A DNA stretch of 64,000 bases from Phaeotremella fagi (Eukaryota; Basidiomycota; Tremellomycetes; Tremellales; Phaeotremellaceae): NCBI GenBank assembly GCA_001599715.1, contig BCHU01000002.1, positions 1,860,001 through 1,924,000 of the forward strand, read 5' to 3'. Positions 38,391-55,183 of the stretch are shown here, piece after piece. The position numbers were made by a program, and so were the translations under genes. Under the pieces are notes generated by a model that did no database searches, had not been told where the DNA came from, and worked only from the letters and a program-made list of their open reading frames with translations. Every line of letters starts with the position of its first letter. Position 1 is the stretch's first letter.

Positions 38391-38774
38391 GGTGGGGGTG
38401 GTGTTAAAATATCTCTTCTGGTATCAAACTTAGGTCAAAATGAACATTCAACGTGCAAACGGTGACGATCGACGACAACCATCGATCGGGTATCCTTCAG
38501 CCGAGGCTACTTCTAAATGACACGTAAATTTATTTTGTTTTGTTCTAAGTGGCAAAAGTGCAACCAATTAAGATTGATTGATTTCTAAGGAACTTCAGGA
38601 ACAAAGGAACTTACCACGTGGCACGCGCTTACTTAAATATTGTCGCCATTCTAAGATTTTTCCTTCCTCTCCTTCATTCTCTACTTTTACATTCTCATTT
38701 CATTTCATCCATCTATATCATAATAAATAGACTACCATTCACACAACCCACACCCCCATCACCCCATACACACC
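38391..38774. promoter_or_regulatory. Divergent promoter of the flavoprotein and CCC1, with a CACGTG palindrome
   Basis: The 384 bases carry TTACCACGTGGCA at 38611-38623, the exact inverse of the 13-mer at 8213-8225. It lies about 150 bases upstream of the CCC1 start. No other element recognised. Confidence 0.45.
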
Positions 38775-40173
38775 ATGTCACCATCAGAAACCACCCCACT
38801 CATCCCCGCTTCCTCATCCTCACTCACCGCTTCCTCATCAGCCGTCCCCCTCCCAAGAAAAAGTGCCTCCAAATCAGTTTGGGAAATTGATAACCCTTCC
38901 GAGTCCGCGGTGTCTGATAGACCTGCTTCACCAATGTCACCTGTGACTCGTCAACGTCAGTTGTCTTTCATTCTTGGCGATCAACAACCGTTAGACAAGA
39001 AATGTGGAGCTAACCACAGAAACGATGGTCAATGTTGTAAGTTCATTTGAGACTATTCAAGCATTTCGTATTTAATAGTTGTTTTTAGGTAAGAATCTTA
39101 AAGGTGACGATGAGAGACATTTGATTAGTCCTGAAATCGTTCGCGACATGTATGTATCCTTTCTCTGTTGATTGATCATCGTTGACATATCTCCCAGCAT
39201 TATTGGTCTTTCCGATGGTCTCACCGTACCTTTCGCTCTTACCGCTGGATTATCTTCAATCGGTTCATCTCGCTTGGTAGTCACTGGTGGTCTAGCTGAA
39301 CTTTGTGCCGGAGCTATCAGTATGGGTTTAGGAGGATACCGTAAGTCCACACAACCGCATCGGTGATCAATATTGATATCCCATAGTCGCCTCCCAAGCT
39401 GAACTCGATCATTTCCATTATCTACGCAAACAAACTCGTGCTCGAGTTTTACGTTCATGTGCAGGTGAAATGGAACGAGAAGTGCATTCGATCCTTGGTC
39501 CGTTAGGTGTCAAAGAGACGCTGTCCCGACTCGTTGCTGAAGATCTACGAGAGATTGAAGATGATCTAGCTGGATTCGAAGGTGGCGTCGAAGGTGTTGA
39601 GAGAGCTCCTGTTGTTAGAGAAACCAGTCCAAAGAGAGGATGGTGGTTCAACAAGAAAAATACTGAGGAGCCAGAAGAAGGTGGCTTCAGTGGTGAAGAT
39701 GGTGAAATGGGTTTAACTGCGTTTTTGTTGAAATTCGGTGAAGGTCTTGGTAAGTTCTATTTAAAAATGATGATCCGAGAAGCGTTTGTTAATATTTATA
39801 TTTGGTCTTCAGAGGAAGTACCTAGATCAAGACTTTATATTTCAGCCTTAACCATTGGATTATCATATTTCATCGGTGGTCTGATCCCACTTATTCCATA
39901 CATGGCCACCTCGACTTCACAAGATGGTTTAATACTGTCTGTTATTATCACTGGTATCATCTTGTTCATATTCGGTGGATTTAAGACATATTTCACGTAA
40001 GTAATAAGCTATCTTTGAAATACACGACTGGAAGGCTGACGATATGGTTATGTAGCGGTGCAACTGGTGGTTACTTAGGTTATATCTGGGGAGCTACTTC
40101 TACGACTATTGTTGGTGGATTAGCAGCCGGTGCTGCGTACGGTTTAGTCAAAGTTATGGGAGTTCAGGAGTAG
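38775..40173 (+). CDS. CCC1: Vacuolar iron/manganese transporter of the CCC1/VIT1 family
   Basis: Ccc1 moves Fe2+ and Mn2+ from cytosol into the vacuole. The start at 38775 gives a Ser/Pro-rich cytosolic N-terminus of about 90 residues. After two introns comes the first helix with the family signature IIGLSDGLTVPFALTAGLS, then LAELCAGAISMGLGGYLASQ. A hydrophilic loop with acidic residues follows (the metal-binding region in VIT proteins), including EMEREVHSILGPLGVKETLS. The last three helices are ALTIGLSYFIGGLIPLIPY, LILSVIITGIILFIFGGF and the Gly-rich GYLGYIWGATSTT end. The 63-nt intron at 39750-39812 is free of stops and divisible by three. It stops at TAG 40171-40173, about 360 residues. 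The presence of CACGTG in its promoter is noted separately. Confidence 0.93.
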
Positions 40174-40530
40174 ATTTAGTGATTGTTTGGAATATACGTA
40201 TATAGATGGTTTCGGTTCTTCAATGGCATTCTCACTGTAACTTATTGTGTGTTAAGAATGATTTTGAACGTGTTTTCGCCTGTTGGTTGTTCTAACCATG
40301 CCATATCTATTTTTAAGGTCTTATCTCCCTTTTGTCCACTGAACCCTGAACTCGGTGACAACGTCATAAAAACCGAATTTCTAAAAAATCAACAACCATT
40401 CATCTTCAAGTTCTATCTCATCTCCTAGCAACATACTCATCTTCATCTTCCTATCTTCCATCTACTCATCTATATTATCCTGGCTAATAGTTTGTATCCT
40501 GTACAGAATCTCGAAAACCAGATACAGATC
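40174..40530. other. Intergenic: CCC1 3' flank and LRO1 promoter
   Basis: About 360 bases, no ORF or repeat that I can support. A TACGTATATAG patch lies near 40196-40206. Confidence 0.5.
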
Positions 40531-43500
40531 ATGCCTTCCAAGAAGAAACCTAGTCTTTCGACTAACGATCTAAGACGTCGACATGTTGATGAAGGTAGTC
40601 AACACGGGGAGAAGGGTTTAGATGTAGGTGACGAGGTTAATGTTACTTTACGGAGAGATGTGAGTGTTATCTAACCTCAATTGGGGTGGTTGTTGATTTG
40701 ATATACAGGAAGATGGGAATGTTAAGGTATGATTTTTCTTTTTTTTCTAGTGATGGATGAAAATCTAATATAGATGTCTATAGATTCAAGGTGGGTCTAT
40801 TAGGAAAGACTGTTCTCAAATATGATTATTGATTGAAACCTCCTTAGCTCCTGGTACACCTTTCGATCAAATCGGTAGGTTTCTCTTCAAGAGAGATTCT
40901 CAACTCTGTACTGATCGTAGAAAGATTTAAGTACATCAGATTACTTCGGTCATAAAGACAAACATAAGAAATCCAAAAAACTCAAGGATTCTTGGTATAG
41001 ACTCGTTCTTGGTAATAAAGTGAGTTTTCAGTTAAATTTTGGACACTGGAGACTGATTAATACCTTTTAGTGGTCACTCTCACTGTGCGTAACTTCACTT
41101 CATAAATTTATGTTTATTGATCGTTCTCTCAGGGGTCTGTTAATTGGGATATTGACTTGTTTACTGTTCACCAAAAATTTTACTGAGATACCGTAAATCC
41201 ATCCGTCCATCGAATCTATATTCAAGCTAACACCAAAAAACCAAGTGGTGACATCTCAGACCTATGGGACTCATTACCGTCAACCTTCGACCCTCGAGAT
41301 TTAATTTCGAATCTAACAGTTGTCGAGGGTGAATCATTTCTACTGCCTTTTAGAGTTCAATTACTGATTTGAATCTATTTGAAAATCAGGCGCAAGGAAA
41401 GCATTAGAAAATAGAGATTTTTCAGTTGGTGAAGAACTTTATCAGGAATTCGGGATTCAGAAGAAACATCCTGTTATACTTGTTCCTGGAATTATCTCTA
41501 CTGGGTTGGAAAGTTGGGGGACGGAGAGTGTTGCAAGATCTTATTTCAGGAAGAGACTTTGGGTGGGTGCTTCAACTTCACTAGGTTTAGCTTTTTTCTT
41601 ACGGGTGGTGTTTATAGGGTACTTCGACTATGATTCGAGTGGGTTTAGATTTTCATTTTTGTGGGAAGGTTTCGCTAATGGGGTATAGGCTGTTGTTACC
41701 AACAAGTGAGTTAGGTTCTACTCAGATAGATTACTGATGAACAGAGAGAAATGGTTACAGGCTCTTAGCATAGATCCTGAAACTGGATTAGATCCAGCGG
41801 GATACAAACTTCGCGCAGCTCAAGGTTTAGACGCAGCATCTGAATTTATCCAAGGTTCGTCCCAACTTTCTGGCAAAACAAATAAAAAAAGCTAACCAAC
41901 TCCAAAGGTTATTGGATCTGGCAAAAGATTGTCGAAAATCTAGCTGCGATGGGTTATGATACCAACTCCATGGATATGGCTGCTTACGATTGGTAAGTTA
42001 ATCAATAGCTTTTTTAACTGACTGAGTTGTCTAGGCGTCTATCATATTATAACCTTGAAATCAGAGATTTCTACTTCAGCAGACTAAAAGCTAAAATTGA
42101 ATTATTCAAGAAATTGAATGGCGAGAAAGTCGTTCTATGTTCTCATTCGTATGTCTTTACTTTTGTTTAGTCTCGTCGATATACTAAATTGTTTTAGAAT
42201 GGGTGGAACAGTCATTACCGTAAGTTGTATTTTAAATTCTATGTTTTTCCTTGACTTCATCCCCCTTTACAGTATTTGTAAGTCAAACCTTTTCATCCTT
42301 TTCACATCGCTCATCGTATCCAGCCTTAAATGGGTCGAAGCTGAACCTGATGAAAATGGATTCGGTGGTGGTGGAGGTTCACAATGGGTTGAAGTGAGTT
42401 CATCGGATCGTTCTTCACAGTCGACTAACAAGGTTAGGATCACATTGAGACCTGGATCAACGTCGCTGGATCACTTTTAGGTGTGTCAAAGGCGATGACC
42501 GCTTTCCTATCCGGAGAAATGAGAGATACGGTTGAACTCGTACGTGACATCTTGGTTATTAGCTGATGATGTAGCATCCTGCCGGTTCATGGGTTCTTGA
42601 AAAGGTATCTCGATGCGTGTGAGATTATCCTGATAGTCATAGTTCTTTTCACGTAGGGAACGTGCAAAACTTTTCCGCCGTTGGCCTGGTGCCTCGTCTA
42701 TGTGGATTAAGGTGGGTGATGAATACCAGCGGGAACTGATTCGAAGGGTGGAAATCGTATTTGGGGAGATGAGAATTCTGCACCAGTAAGTCCACTCAAT
42801 TCAACAGAATCAACATACCAATGAAACACATCAGGACGATCCCGAAAACGCTACCGACACCCATGGTCGATTCCTATCATTCCGCCATCCAGATACTTCA
42901 CCCGTCGATGGGAAATTAAATTCTGAAACTGTTTCACCTAATCTAACTATGGACGATGCAAGTACTTATATACTTACTCATACACCACCCAGCTTTCAAC
43001 GTATGATTCATAGTAATTATAGTTATGGGTTTGAATTGGATGAGGGGAAATTGAAGGAGAATCATGGTGATCATACGAAGGTTGGTTGATGGTTTGATAG
43101 GACGCTGATTCGTTTCCAGTGGACTAATCCTTTGGAGATTCAGTGAGCTGAGATTCCATTCATACGGTTTTGTGGTAGCTAACGATTTTAGATTACCCAA
43201 CGCTCCAAACATGAAGATCTTCTGTCTGTATGGTCACGGTAAACCCACAGAAGTGAGTTTGAGATATGGCTTGCGCTAAAGCTACAGCGATCGTATTGGT
43301 ATATGCAAGGTGAATTCGAGCAAGACGAATCCAGGTCAGACGCAGTCAATGAAGAAGCTACAGTAAGTCCAAATAGTCATATCCAACTGATCGATTCCAG
43401 TGTGACGCCTCGGATCCATCGAACGGATGCGAAGCCCAGACCAACAGGACATTACTTGATTTCCCATTGGCCAGACAACAATGGATCGACGCAGCGGTTT

Positions 43501-43947
43501 CGGTCAAAGGTTCGATACCTGAAGTTCGATCTGGTGTTAAATTCAGTGATGGGGATGGTACGATTCCTGTCATGTCTCTTGGGGCTATGTGTGTCGGGGG
43601 TTGGAAAGGTAAAACCAGATGGAATCCTGCTGGGATACCTGTCGTTACTCAGGGTAGGTTTTTATTACCATGGAAAGGGATTTTGCTGATTAATATTGGA
43701 TAGAATATAAACATAATCCAGAAGCGTTCGATGTTAGAGGTGGTGCTCAAACGTAGGTCGACATACTTATCTCCGGCAGATGACCATCTAATTCTAACGA
43801 ACACGCAGGGCCGATCACGTTGATATTCTAGGAGCTTCTGCTCTCAATTCTGCCATACTTAAAATAGCGGCTGGGAGGACTGATTTGGTGACTGAAGAGA
43901 TTGGTTCGGAGATTCACGAGTATGTCAAGAGGATGCAGTGGGATTAG
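40531..43947 (+). CDS. LRO1: Phospholipid:diacylglycerol acyltransferase (PDAT)
   Basis: LRO1 makes triacylglycerol by moving an acyl chain from a phospholipid to diacylglycerol at the ER. The ATG at 40531 starts a basic cytosolic tail (MPSKKKPSLSTNDLRRRHVD ... KDKHKKSKKLKDSW). One transmembrane helix follows (GLLIGILTCLLFTKNF). The lumenal LCAT-like domain has HPVILVPGIISTGLESWG, the lid/Trp region RSYFRKRLW, MAAYDWRLSYYNLEIRD, and the nucleophile elbow VVLCSHSMGGTVIT, whose Ser codon is made across an intron near 42150-42199. The catalytic His is in RADHVDILGASALNSAIL near the C-terminus. Fourteen or more short exons are needed; several at the 5' end are under 30 bases, for example an 18-base one near 40711, and I did not fix all borders there. 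Stop TAG at 43945-43947. Confidence 0.92.
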
Positions 43948-44237
43948 GAGGGATTGTTTATGTCTCATCTTGGACATTGTCATTTTTCAGTTGATCATTA
44001 GATACAGTATAATCTTGGGTGTGATGTATTTGACATCTTGTTGGGTTTTCTCGTATGGCCAATGAAATGTGTTGAAATTCATTGAATCTGCTCGGACTAA
44101 CAAATAACCGGACCGGAGAGGAAGATCTCAACTGACAAGATGGATCCAGATTTTGGCAGAAAGAATTTTATCACTGGACAGCATAACTTAGTATCTAATT
44201 CTACTCAACACCAATAGTCTGATAGAAATCACAAGAA

Positions 44238-46676
44238 ATGTCAAAACAAGTCAACGGTCAAGAGGTAGCTAAACACAATTCGCGGGAGAAAGTGAGTAAA
44301 GAATTTAATCATCCAAGGTGGATCTCGTTGGACTAATTCGGTTTCTTAGGGTGTATGGATAGTCGTACATGGTAAGCACACTTGCTGACATGCTGAATGG
44401 ATAGAACTGAGAAGATTTCTAGGACATGTATACGACGTAACTGATTTCTTGGATGTGAGTGATAGTTTGGATCGTGTGGAGCCGAACATCGTCGTTGATA
44501 TTGTTATAGGAACATCCGGGAGGTGCTGCGATCATCGAGTATGTCTCTTATCTCCATTATGAAGATAAGTCTTACTGATACATCTTGGTTCAGACGATAT
44601 GCTGGAAAAGACGCTACTGAGGAATATGAGGTTTGTCCTGATAAATCTAAAACTCGAGATATTGGCTGACGAAATCATAGCCCATCCATCCGCCTGACGC
44701 CATAAAAGAGAATCTAGGTAGGATAAAACGAATTCTCTATCGAAATCCAAAACTGAATTCTCATCGTACCACAACACAGACCCATCAAAACATCTAGGTG
44801 CCCTCGTCCCAAATTCCCTACCAACCGAACCTGAACCAACAAAATCAACCGCCCCAGCAACCGCACCTACACCAACATCGATCAAAATTCCACAAACTGC
44901 CAACGACGATGAAGAATACTCTAAACCTGATTTAGAACAGATTTTGAGTTTACACGATTTCGAAGCTGTTGCTAGGAGGACTATGACTAAGAGAGGTTGG
45001 AACTATTATTCTTCGTTAGTGGTTTTGATTCTCTCCTTTTTTAATGGGTTGAGAGCTGATTGGGATTTTTAGGGGGGCTGACGATGAGATCACTATGGTA
45101 TTTATCACATTTAGTTGTTTGGTCCCTATTCCTGCTGACCCAGTATTCTTAGAGAGAGAATCATAATGCTTTCCATCGGTGAGTAATCGTTCTTCTGATT
45201 CAACAGAGTCATCATTGACGTCGCCTAGCGTCTGGTTCCGACCTCGCATTTTGAGAGATGTCTCGAAAGTTGACTTTTCAACTTCGATTCTAGGTCATAA
45301 AACTAGTTTACCAATTTATATCACGGCTACTGCTTTAGGTTGGTATAATCAGAGCTCACTTTCATCGACCTGTGACTAACTGAAACCCGTTTTTAGGAAA
45401 ACTCGGTCATCCCCAGGGTGAAGTTTGTTTGACTAAAGCTGCTGGTAAACATGATGTTATCCAAATGGTTAGTTGGGAGTTTTTACTTGTAGCTTTATAT
45501 GGTATTAATTTGTTGTTCTAGATACCCACTTTGGCTTCTTGTTCTTTCGATGAGATGGTAGACGCAGCTATTCCAGGTCAAATTCAGTTCTTACAACTGT
45601 AGGTGAAACCCAGGCTATCACTGCTAACATTTTTAGTTACGTAAATGCCGATCGAGCTCGTACAAAGAAGATCATTGGTCACGCAGCTGATAGAGGTGTG
45701 AAAGCTCTTTTCATAACAGTAGATGCCCCTCAACTAGGTAGACGTGAAAAGGTAGTGTCCATTTTCACTTTACAAAGCATGAATCTGATTTGTTGCACCG
45801 TTTAGGATATGAGAACCAAATTCGACGGTCCAGCTTCATCTCAACAAGCCAAGGGCGGTGATAATTTCCAACGTGATCAGGGAGCTGCTAGAGCTATCTC
45901 ATCTTTTATTGATCCCAGTTTGAACTGGAGGGAATTAAAGGATTTAGTATCGGCTGCTGGAAAGATGAAAGTCATTTTGAAGGGTGTTCAATGTTGGGAG
46001 GTAAGTTCTGGAAACTACCGCTAAGCTGACCTTTGATAGGACGCTGTGATGGCTGCAGAAGCTGGACTTGACGGAGTGGTGCTAAGGTGAGCTTGTGCAT
46101 TCCTGACATGATGGTGATTAAGCTGACAACTTCCAAAGTAATCACGGAGGTCGTCAACTTGATTTTGCTCCTTCACCACTAGCACTCCTACCTGAAGTAG
46201 TGTCAATGCTCACATCAAGAGGCTTCATGACCCCACATCCCACTCGACCAAAATTCGAGATCTTCATCGACGGTGGTGTAAGACGAGCCACTGATGTCTT
46301 GAAGGCTATCGCATTAGGTGCAAAAGCAGTTGGTATTGGTAGACCAATGATTTATGCCATGTCGACATACGGTGAAGAAGGTGTTTCCAAGTTGTTACAG
46401 ATTCTCAAGGTCAGTCTAGTTTTTATATCGTGATTGTTTGTATTCGGCTGAAATTTGTGGGTGTAGGATGAATTCGAAATGAACATGCGTTTACTTGGTG
46501 CTCCAACATTGGCCGACGTGGTTCCTAGTATGGTTGATACATCTGCTTTGAACTTCAGTGGTGGTTCTGGAACTATGTTTGAAGAGAATTGTAAGTGCAG
46601 TGTAATGTTGGATGAACTATCGCTGACAGATTTAGATGAACGTATGAGACCTGTCGGTGTTAAAGCCAAGTTATAG
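44238..46676 (+). CDS. CYB2: Flavocytochrome b2-type L-lactate dehydrogenase
   Basis: FMN enzyme with an N-terminal cytochrome b5 domain that oxidises L-lactate to pyruvate. The protein begins MSKQVNGQEVAKHNSREKG and runs straight into the b5 fold, with VYDVTDFLDEHPGG as the first haem His site and YEPIHPP as the second. A Thr/Pro/Ala linker leads to the FMN domain: LSLHDFEAVARRTMTKRGWN, YYSSGADDEIT, DGVVLSNHGGRQLDF (catalytic His and Arg), ILKG (Lys), IDGGVRRATDVLKA and GIGRPMIYAM. All active-site blocks are present. Unlike yeast Cyb2 there is no room for a mitochondrial presequence before the b5 domain, so a cytosolic or other location is likely. Many small exons; stop TAG at 46674-46676. 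A (GGGATT)4 repeat starts at the stop codon. Confidence 0.93.
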
Positions 46677-46702
46677 GGATTGGGATTGGGATTGGGATTG
46701 GG
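46676..46702 (+). repeat. Short (GGGATT)n tandem repeat after the CYB2 stop
   Basis: Four tandem GGGATT units directly follow the TAG, ending in GGGG. It resembles telomere-like G-rich repeats only superficially and is in the 3' UTR of the lactate dehydrogenase gene. Confidence 0.8.
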
Positions 46703-46930
46703 GACTAGGATTGAAAAAGGGATTGTTATATCATATGTTGATCGTGTTCTTATGTACTTGAAAATCATCTCAATGGAATTATACACTTGTTCAACTCTCA
46801 CTACCAATAAATAAGCTGAAATTACTGAGAATGGTATTGGTTCAATTCATGCATTCTTCTTCCTTTCTGTTCTTCAACTACAAATTGTATTATGCGTTTT
46901 GGGGGTTACATACAACACGAAAAAAGCGTT

Positions 46931-47362
46931 TATTGAGCTTTATCGGTAGTTTCAACTTCATGTCTTGAACGACTAGCGACAGCTTCTACTGATGCCTATA
47001 AATCACAAATCAGTGAGATTCAACGTTAAAATAATGGTTGACGTCGGAAACGGAAACACACCTTAGCAGACTACATCACGTCCGTCGTCAGTTATAATCT
47101 TAGACAAGACGGGACAAACTCACACTCATAGCAGCAGCGGTAACTCCATTACCTCCAGCTTCGTTCTCGCTACCTTCTTTACCTGAGATGTCTACGCACA
47201 TAACTCGTCAGCATTGCCATTGGTGGATGAACAATGAATCATGAACTCACCCGGACGTTGTTCAGCGTCAGTCTTTTGTTTAGGTGCTCCTGTCTCTTGA
47301 GTTCCTGCTTTTCCAACTAGGGGATCAGCATGTTCTTTGGCTGGTGATTCGGCTCCTGTCAT
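46931..47362 (-). CDS. Tiny low-complexity hydrophilic protein with a 9-nt microexon
   Basis: Four exons can be joined on the minus strand: 47251-47362 (MTGAESPAKEHADPLVGKAG ...), one near 47131-47192 (DISGKEGSENEAGGNGVTAA then AMS), a nine-base exon at 47062-47070 (TCT GCT AAG), and a last one ending ATTDKAQ-like at TAA 46933-46931. All introns have GT...AG with branch-like CTGAC/CTAA sites. The product is about 84 residues, rich in Ala, Gly, Glu, Lys and Thr, with no hydrophobic core, so it is probably disordered; such small proteins are often stress- or stationary-phase-induced, but that is inference. No family recognised. It lies between the 3' ends/starts of two well-supported genes, and this strengthens the case that it is real. 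Confidence 0.6.
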
Positions 47363-47542
47363 TGTGTGTATATGTTTATTTGTTAGATGTTATATTGTAT
47401 GATACTTTCTAGCTATCAGCTGTATATATACTGGTGGTGCTAGGAATGACATCATACCATCTCATCTTCACGTCATCCCATCTCCTTTGTGGCGTTTGAG
47501 TCTGCAACCCAGATTCCAGAGGAGTGGTAACCCTACAAACAA

Positions 47543-53185
<5,643 letters not shown>

Positions 53186-53601
53186 AGTGGACGACCTCCA
53201 CCTAACGCGTCGAGATGAACCTTGGTGAAATCTTTGAGTGAATTTCTTTTCGGGCAATATCGATGTGGTTAGGTTATATGTTCACCCTGTGATGAGTTGG
53301 AGGATGATATCTGATGCTTTGTTCAAGAAAGATGTAAATGAATTTGAATAAATGTTATCGAATAATCCATGGTAATTGTTATGGAGACGTAAATACAGCG
53401 GAGATCAGCACGGTGATTTGGATTGTGGCGCTTGGCGGAAGCGTTCCATCAGACGAAGCAGTTGAATCTCACGAAGAGTTGAATCTTAGCCTTGCTTAAT
53501 AGTGAAATGTAGTCAAAGTTAAGATCAGAATCCATCCTATCCAAACACACAGAATAAAAATAAAAATAAAAAAAAACTACATAAATGAACCCTAAAATCC
53601 C
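53186..53601. promoter_or_regulatory. Upstream region of SWR1
   Basis: About 416 bases; the part next to the amidohydrolase stop is A-rich (AATAAAAATAAAAATAAAA near 53552-53575). No convincing upstream ORF. Confidence 0.5.
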
Positions 53602-54972
53602 TCACCAATCAACCAATCTACCATTCTCAACCCAGACCTTCCCATCTTTAACAACCATCTTGACCCTCCTCAAAGCTCCCCAATCCTCTCTCAAATCCCC
53701 CTCCAACCCCACCAAATCAGCGGCAAACCCTTTCTCCAAAACTCCAAATCGCCGACCACATAGATCACCCCCACAAGCCTCCCAACCATGTAACGTCGCA
53801 GCCTGCAAAACACTCTCAAGCGGTAAACCAGCTTTCAAAAATAATTCCAATTCCCGAACGTTCTCTCCATGTTTCACACCACCTGTATCACCTCCACAAG
53901 CTAATTTCACACCCATTTCCCAAGCTTTTTTGATATTACCTAAAACACCTTTCCAAGCTTCTTCACCCCATGCTTCTTTCTCTGATTCCATGATTGAGAT
54001 GGTCGGAACGAAAATCACGTCATGGTCTTTCATGGCTTGTAAAGCCTGTTGATTGGGCATGTTTCCATGTTCGATAGAAGTGACACCAGCTTTGGCAGCC
54101 ATGATAACAGCCTCAGGTTCGATAGCGTGAGCAGCTATAGGTGCTCTAGCCCGTTTAGCTTCAATTACCATAGCATCCATCTCCTGTTGATTGAACAACA
54201 CCGATATAGGATTAACAGGATTCTCATAAATAGATCCCCGTGCTGTAGGAGGGAATTGAACAGGTAAAGCCCCCTTCCAAGATTGTGGTGGAAATCGTAA
54301 AGTCCTCCTCCTATAATCCGCATAAAATTTAATGATATCAGCACCAGCACCAATCCGTCTTCTAACACCTGCAACCACTCCATCAACTCCATCACACGGA
54401 TCACTAATCCTTGGTACAGTCGTACCACCAAGTCTACTCTCATATCGAACAGCGTATCCACCAGAGGAAGCTAGAGCTTCAGTAGCCACGAAAAGTCTTG
54501 GTCCGGGTATCAAACCTCGATTCACAGCATCTCTTACACCAAGATCTGCATCGTATACCCCTTCAGTCCCTAAATCCCTGTAAGTCGTATAACCGGCTTT
54601 CAAAGCTGCTCGACAATGGTTGGTAGATCTTATAGTCCTTTCTACCAGACTTTCATTGATTTCTTGTACGAAAGATGTAGCTTCGGAATATGCGTGTAGG
54701 AAGATGTGCGTGTGACTGTCGACTAAACCTGGGAGGATGGTGTAACCCCGTAGATCTAGATTTGGGGGTTGAATTGTTGCTGGAGGTGGAGACTTTGAGA
54801 GGGAGACAATTAGACCGGTGGGAGTGTCTACTTCGAGAGCAATGTCGTGGTCGAATGATTTGGTACGGGAATTGAAGAGCAGACTCGTGTAGATCGTGTA
54901 TTTGCTCGATGGTTTGGTGGATGTTGGCTCCATGACGACATCTTCTTCATCTGTAAACAAGCTAGTGACCAT
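53602..54972 (-). CDS. Intronless metal-dependent amidohydrolase (imidazolonepropionase/ochratoxinase-like)
   Basis: A single uninterrupted exon of 456 codons, unlike every other long gene here. It has the amidohydrolase layout: a short beta-domain, then the metal site GLVDSHTHI (HxH), a Gly-rich ASSGGYAVRY, the Lys of DIIKFY that would be carboxylated, IAAHAIEPEA (third His), VTSIEHGN (fourth His) and the Asp in LACGGDTGG. The end KGFAADLVGLEGD is the usual C-terminal strand. Similar proteins are annotated as Xaa-Pro dipeptidases, aryldialkylphosphatase-like enzymes or ochratoxin amidohydrolases; the substrate cannot be told from sequence. No signal peptide, so likely cytosolic. A two-codon upstream ORF (ATG CTC TAA) lies about 25 bases before the start. 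Lack of introns could reflect transfer from bacteria or intron loss. Confidence 0.9.
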   Translation of the reverse strand: MVTSLFTDEEDVVMEPTSTKPSSKYTIYTSLLFNSRTKSFDHDIALEVDTPTGLIVSLSKSPPPATIQPPNLDLRGYTILPGLVDSHTHIFLHAYSEATSFVQEINESLVERTIRSTNHCRAALKAGYTTYRDLGTEGVYDADLGVRDAVNRGLIPGPRLFVATEALASSGGYAVRYESRLGGTTVPRISDPCDGVDGVVAGVRRRIGAGADIIKFYADYRRRTLRFPPQSWKGALPVQFPPTARGSIYENPVNPISVLFNQQEMDAMVIEAKRARAPIAAHAIEPEAVIMAAKAGVTSIEHGNMPNQQALQAMKDHDVIFVPTISIMESEKEAWGEEAWKGVLGNIKKAWEMGVKLACGGDTGGVKHGENVRELELFLKAGLPLESVLQAATLHGWEACGGDLCGRRFGVLEKGFAADLVGLEGDLREDWGALRRVKMVVKDGKVWVENGRLVDW

Positions 54973-55183
54973 CTTGAGAGATGGTTAGAGCATAAATGAA
55001 TTCAAAAGAAATCAAAGAGAATCACAATCTTGGATGCCATCATCCATACAGTTTACTCTCAATGATCGTCATACCAACGGCTGTGACCGAGAGTAACACA
55101 TGCGGTAGGTGACTAACCAATTTCAAAGTTTACATTTCGAAGAACGAAAACAAACGTAGATACATATTCAAATTCATATTCAT

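Noticed and set aside
36224..46676. Metabolic cluster of flavoprotein, CCC1, LRO1 and lactate dehydrogenase
   Set aside because: Unrelated functions, mixed orientation, no shared regulator visible across the set; ordinary neighbours.
46676..46702. Telomere-like GGGATT repeat
   Set aside because: Only four units inside a gene-dense region, and the unit is not the fungal TTAGGG type; treated as a 3' UTR microsatellite.
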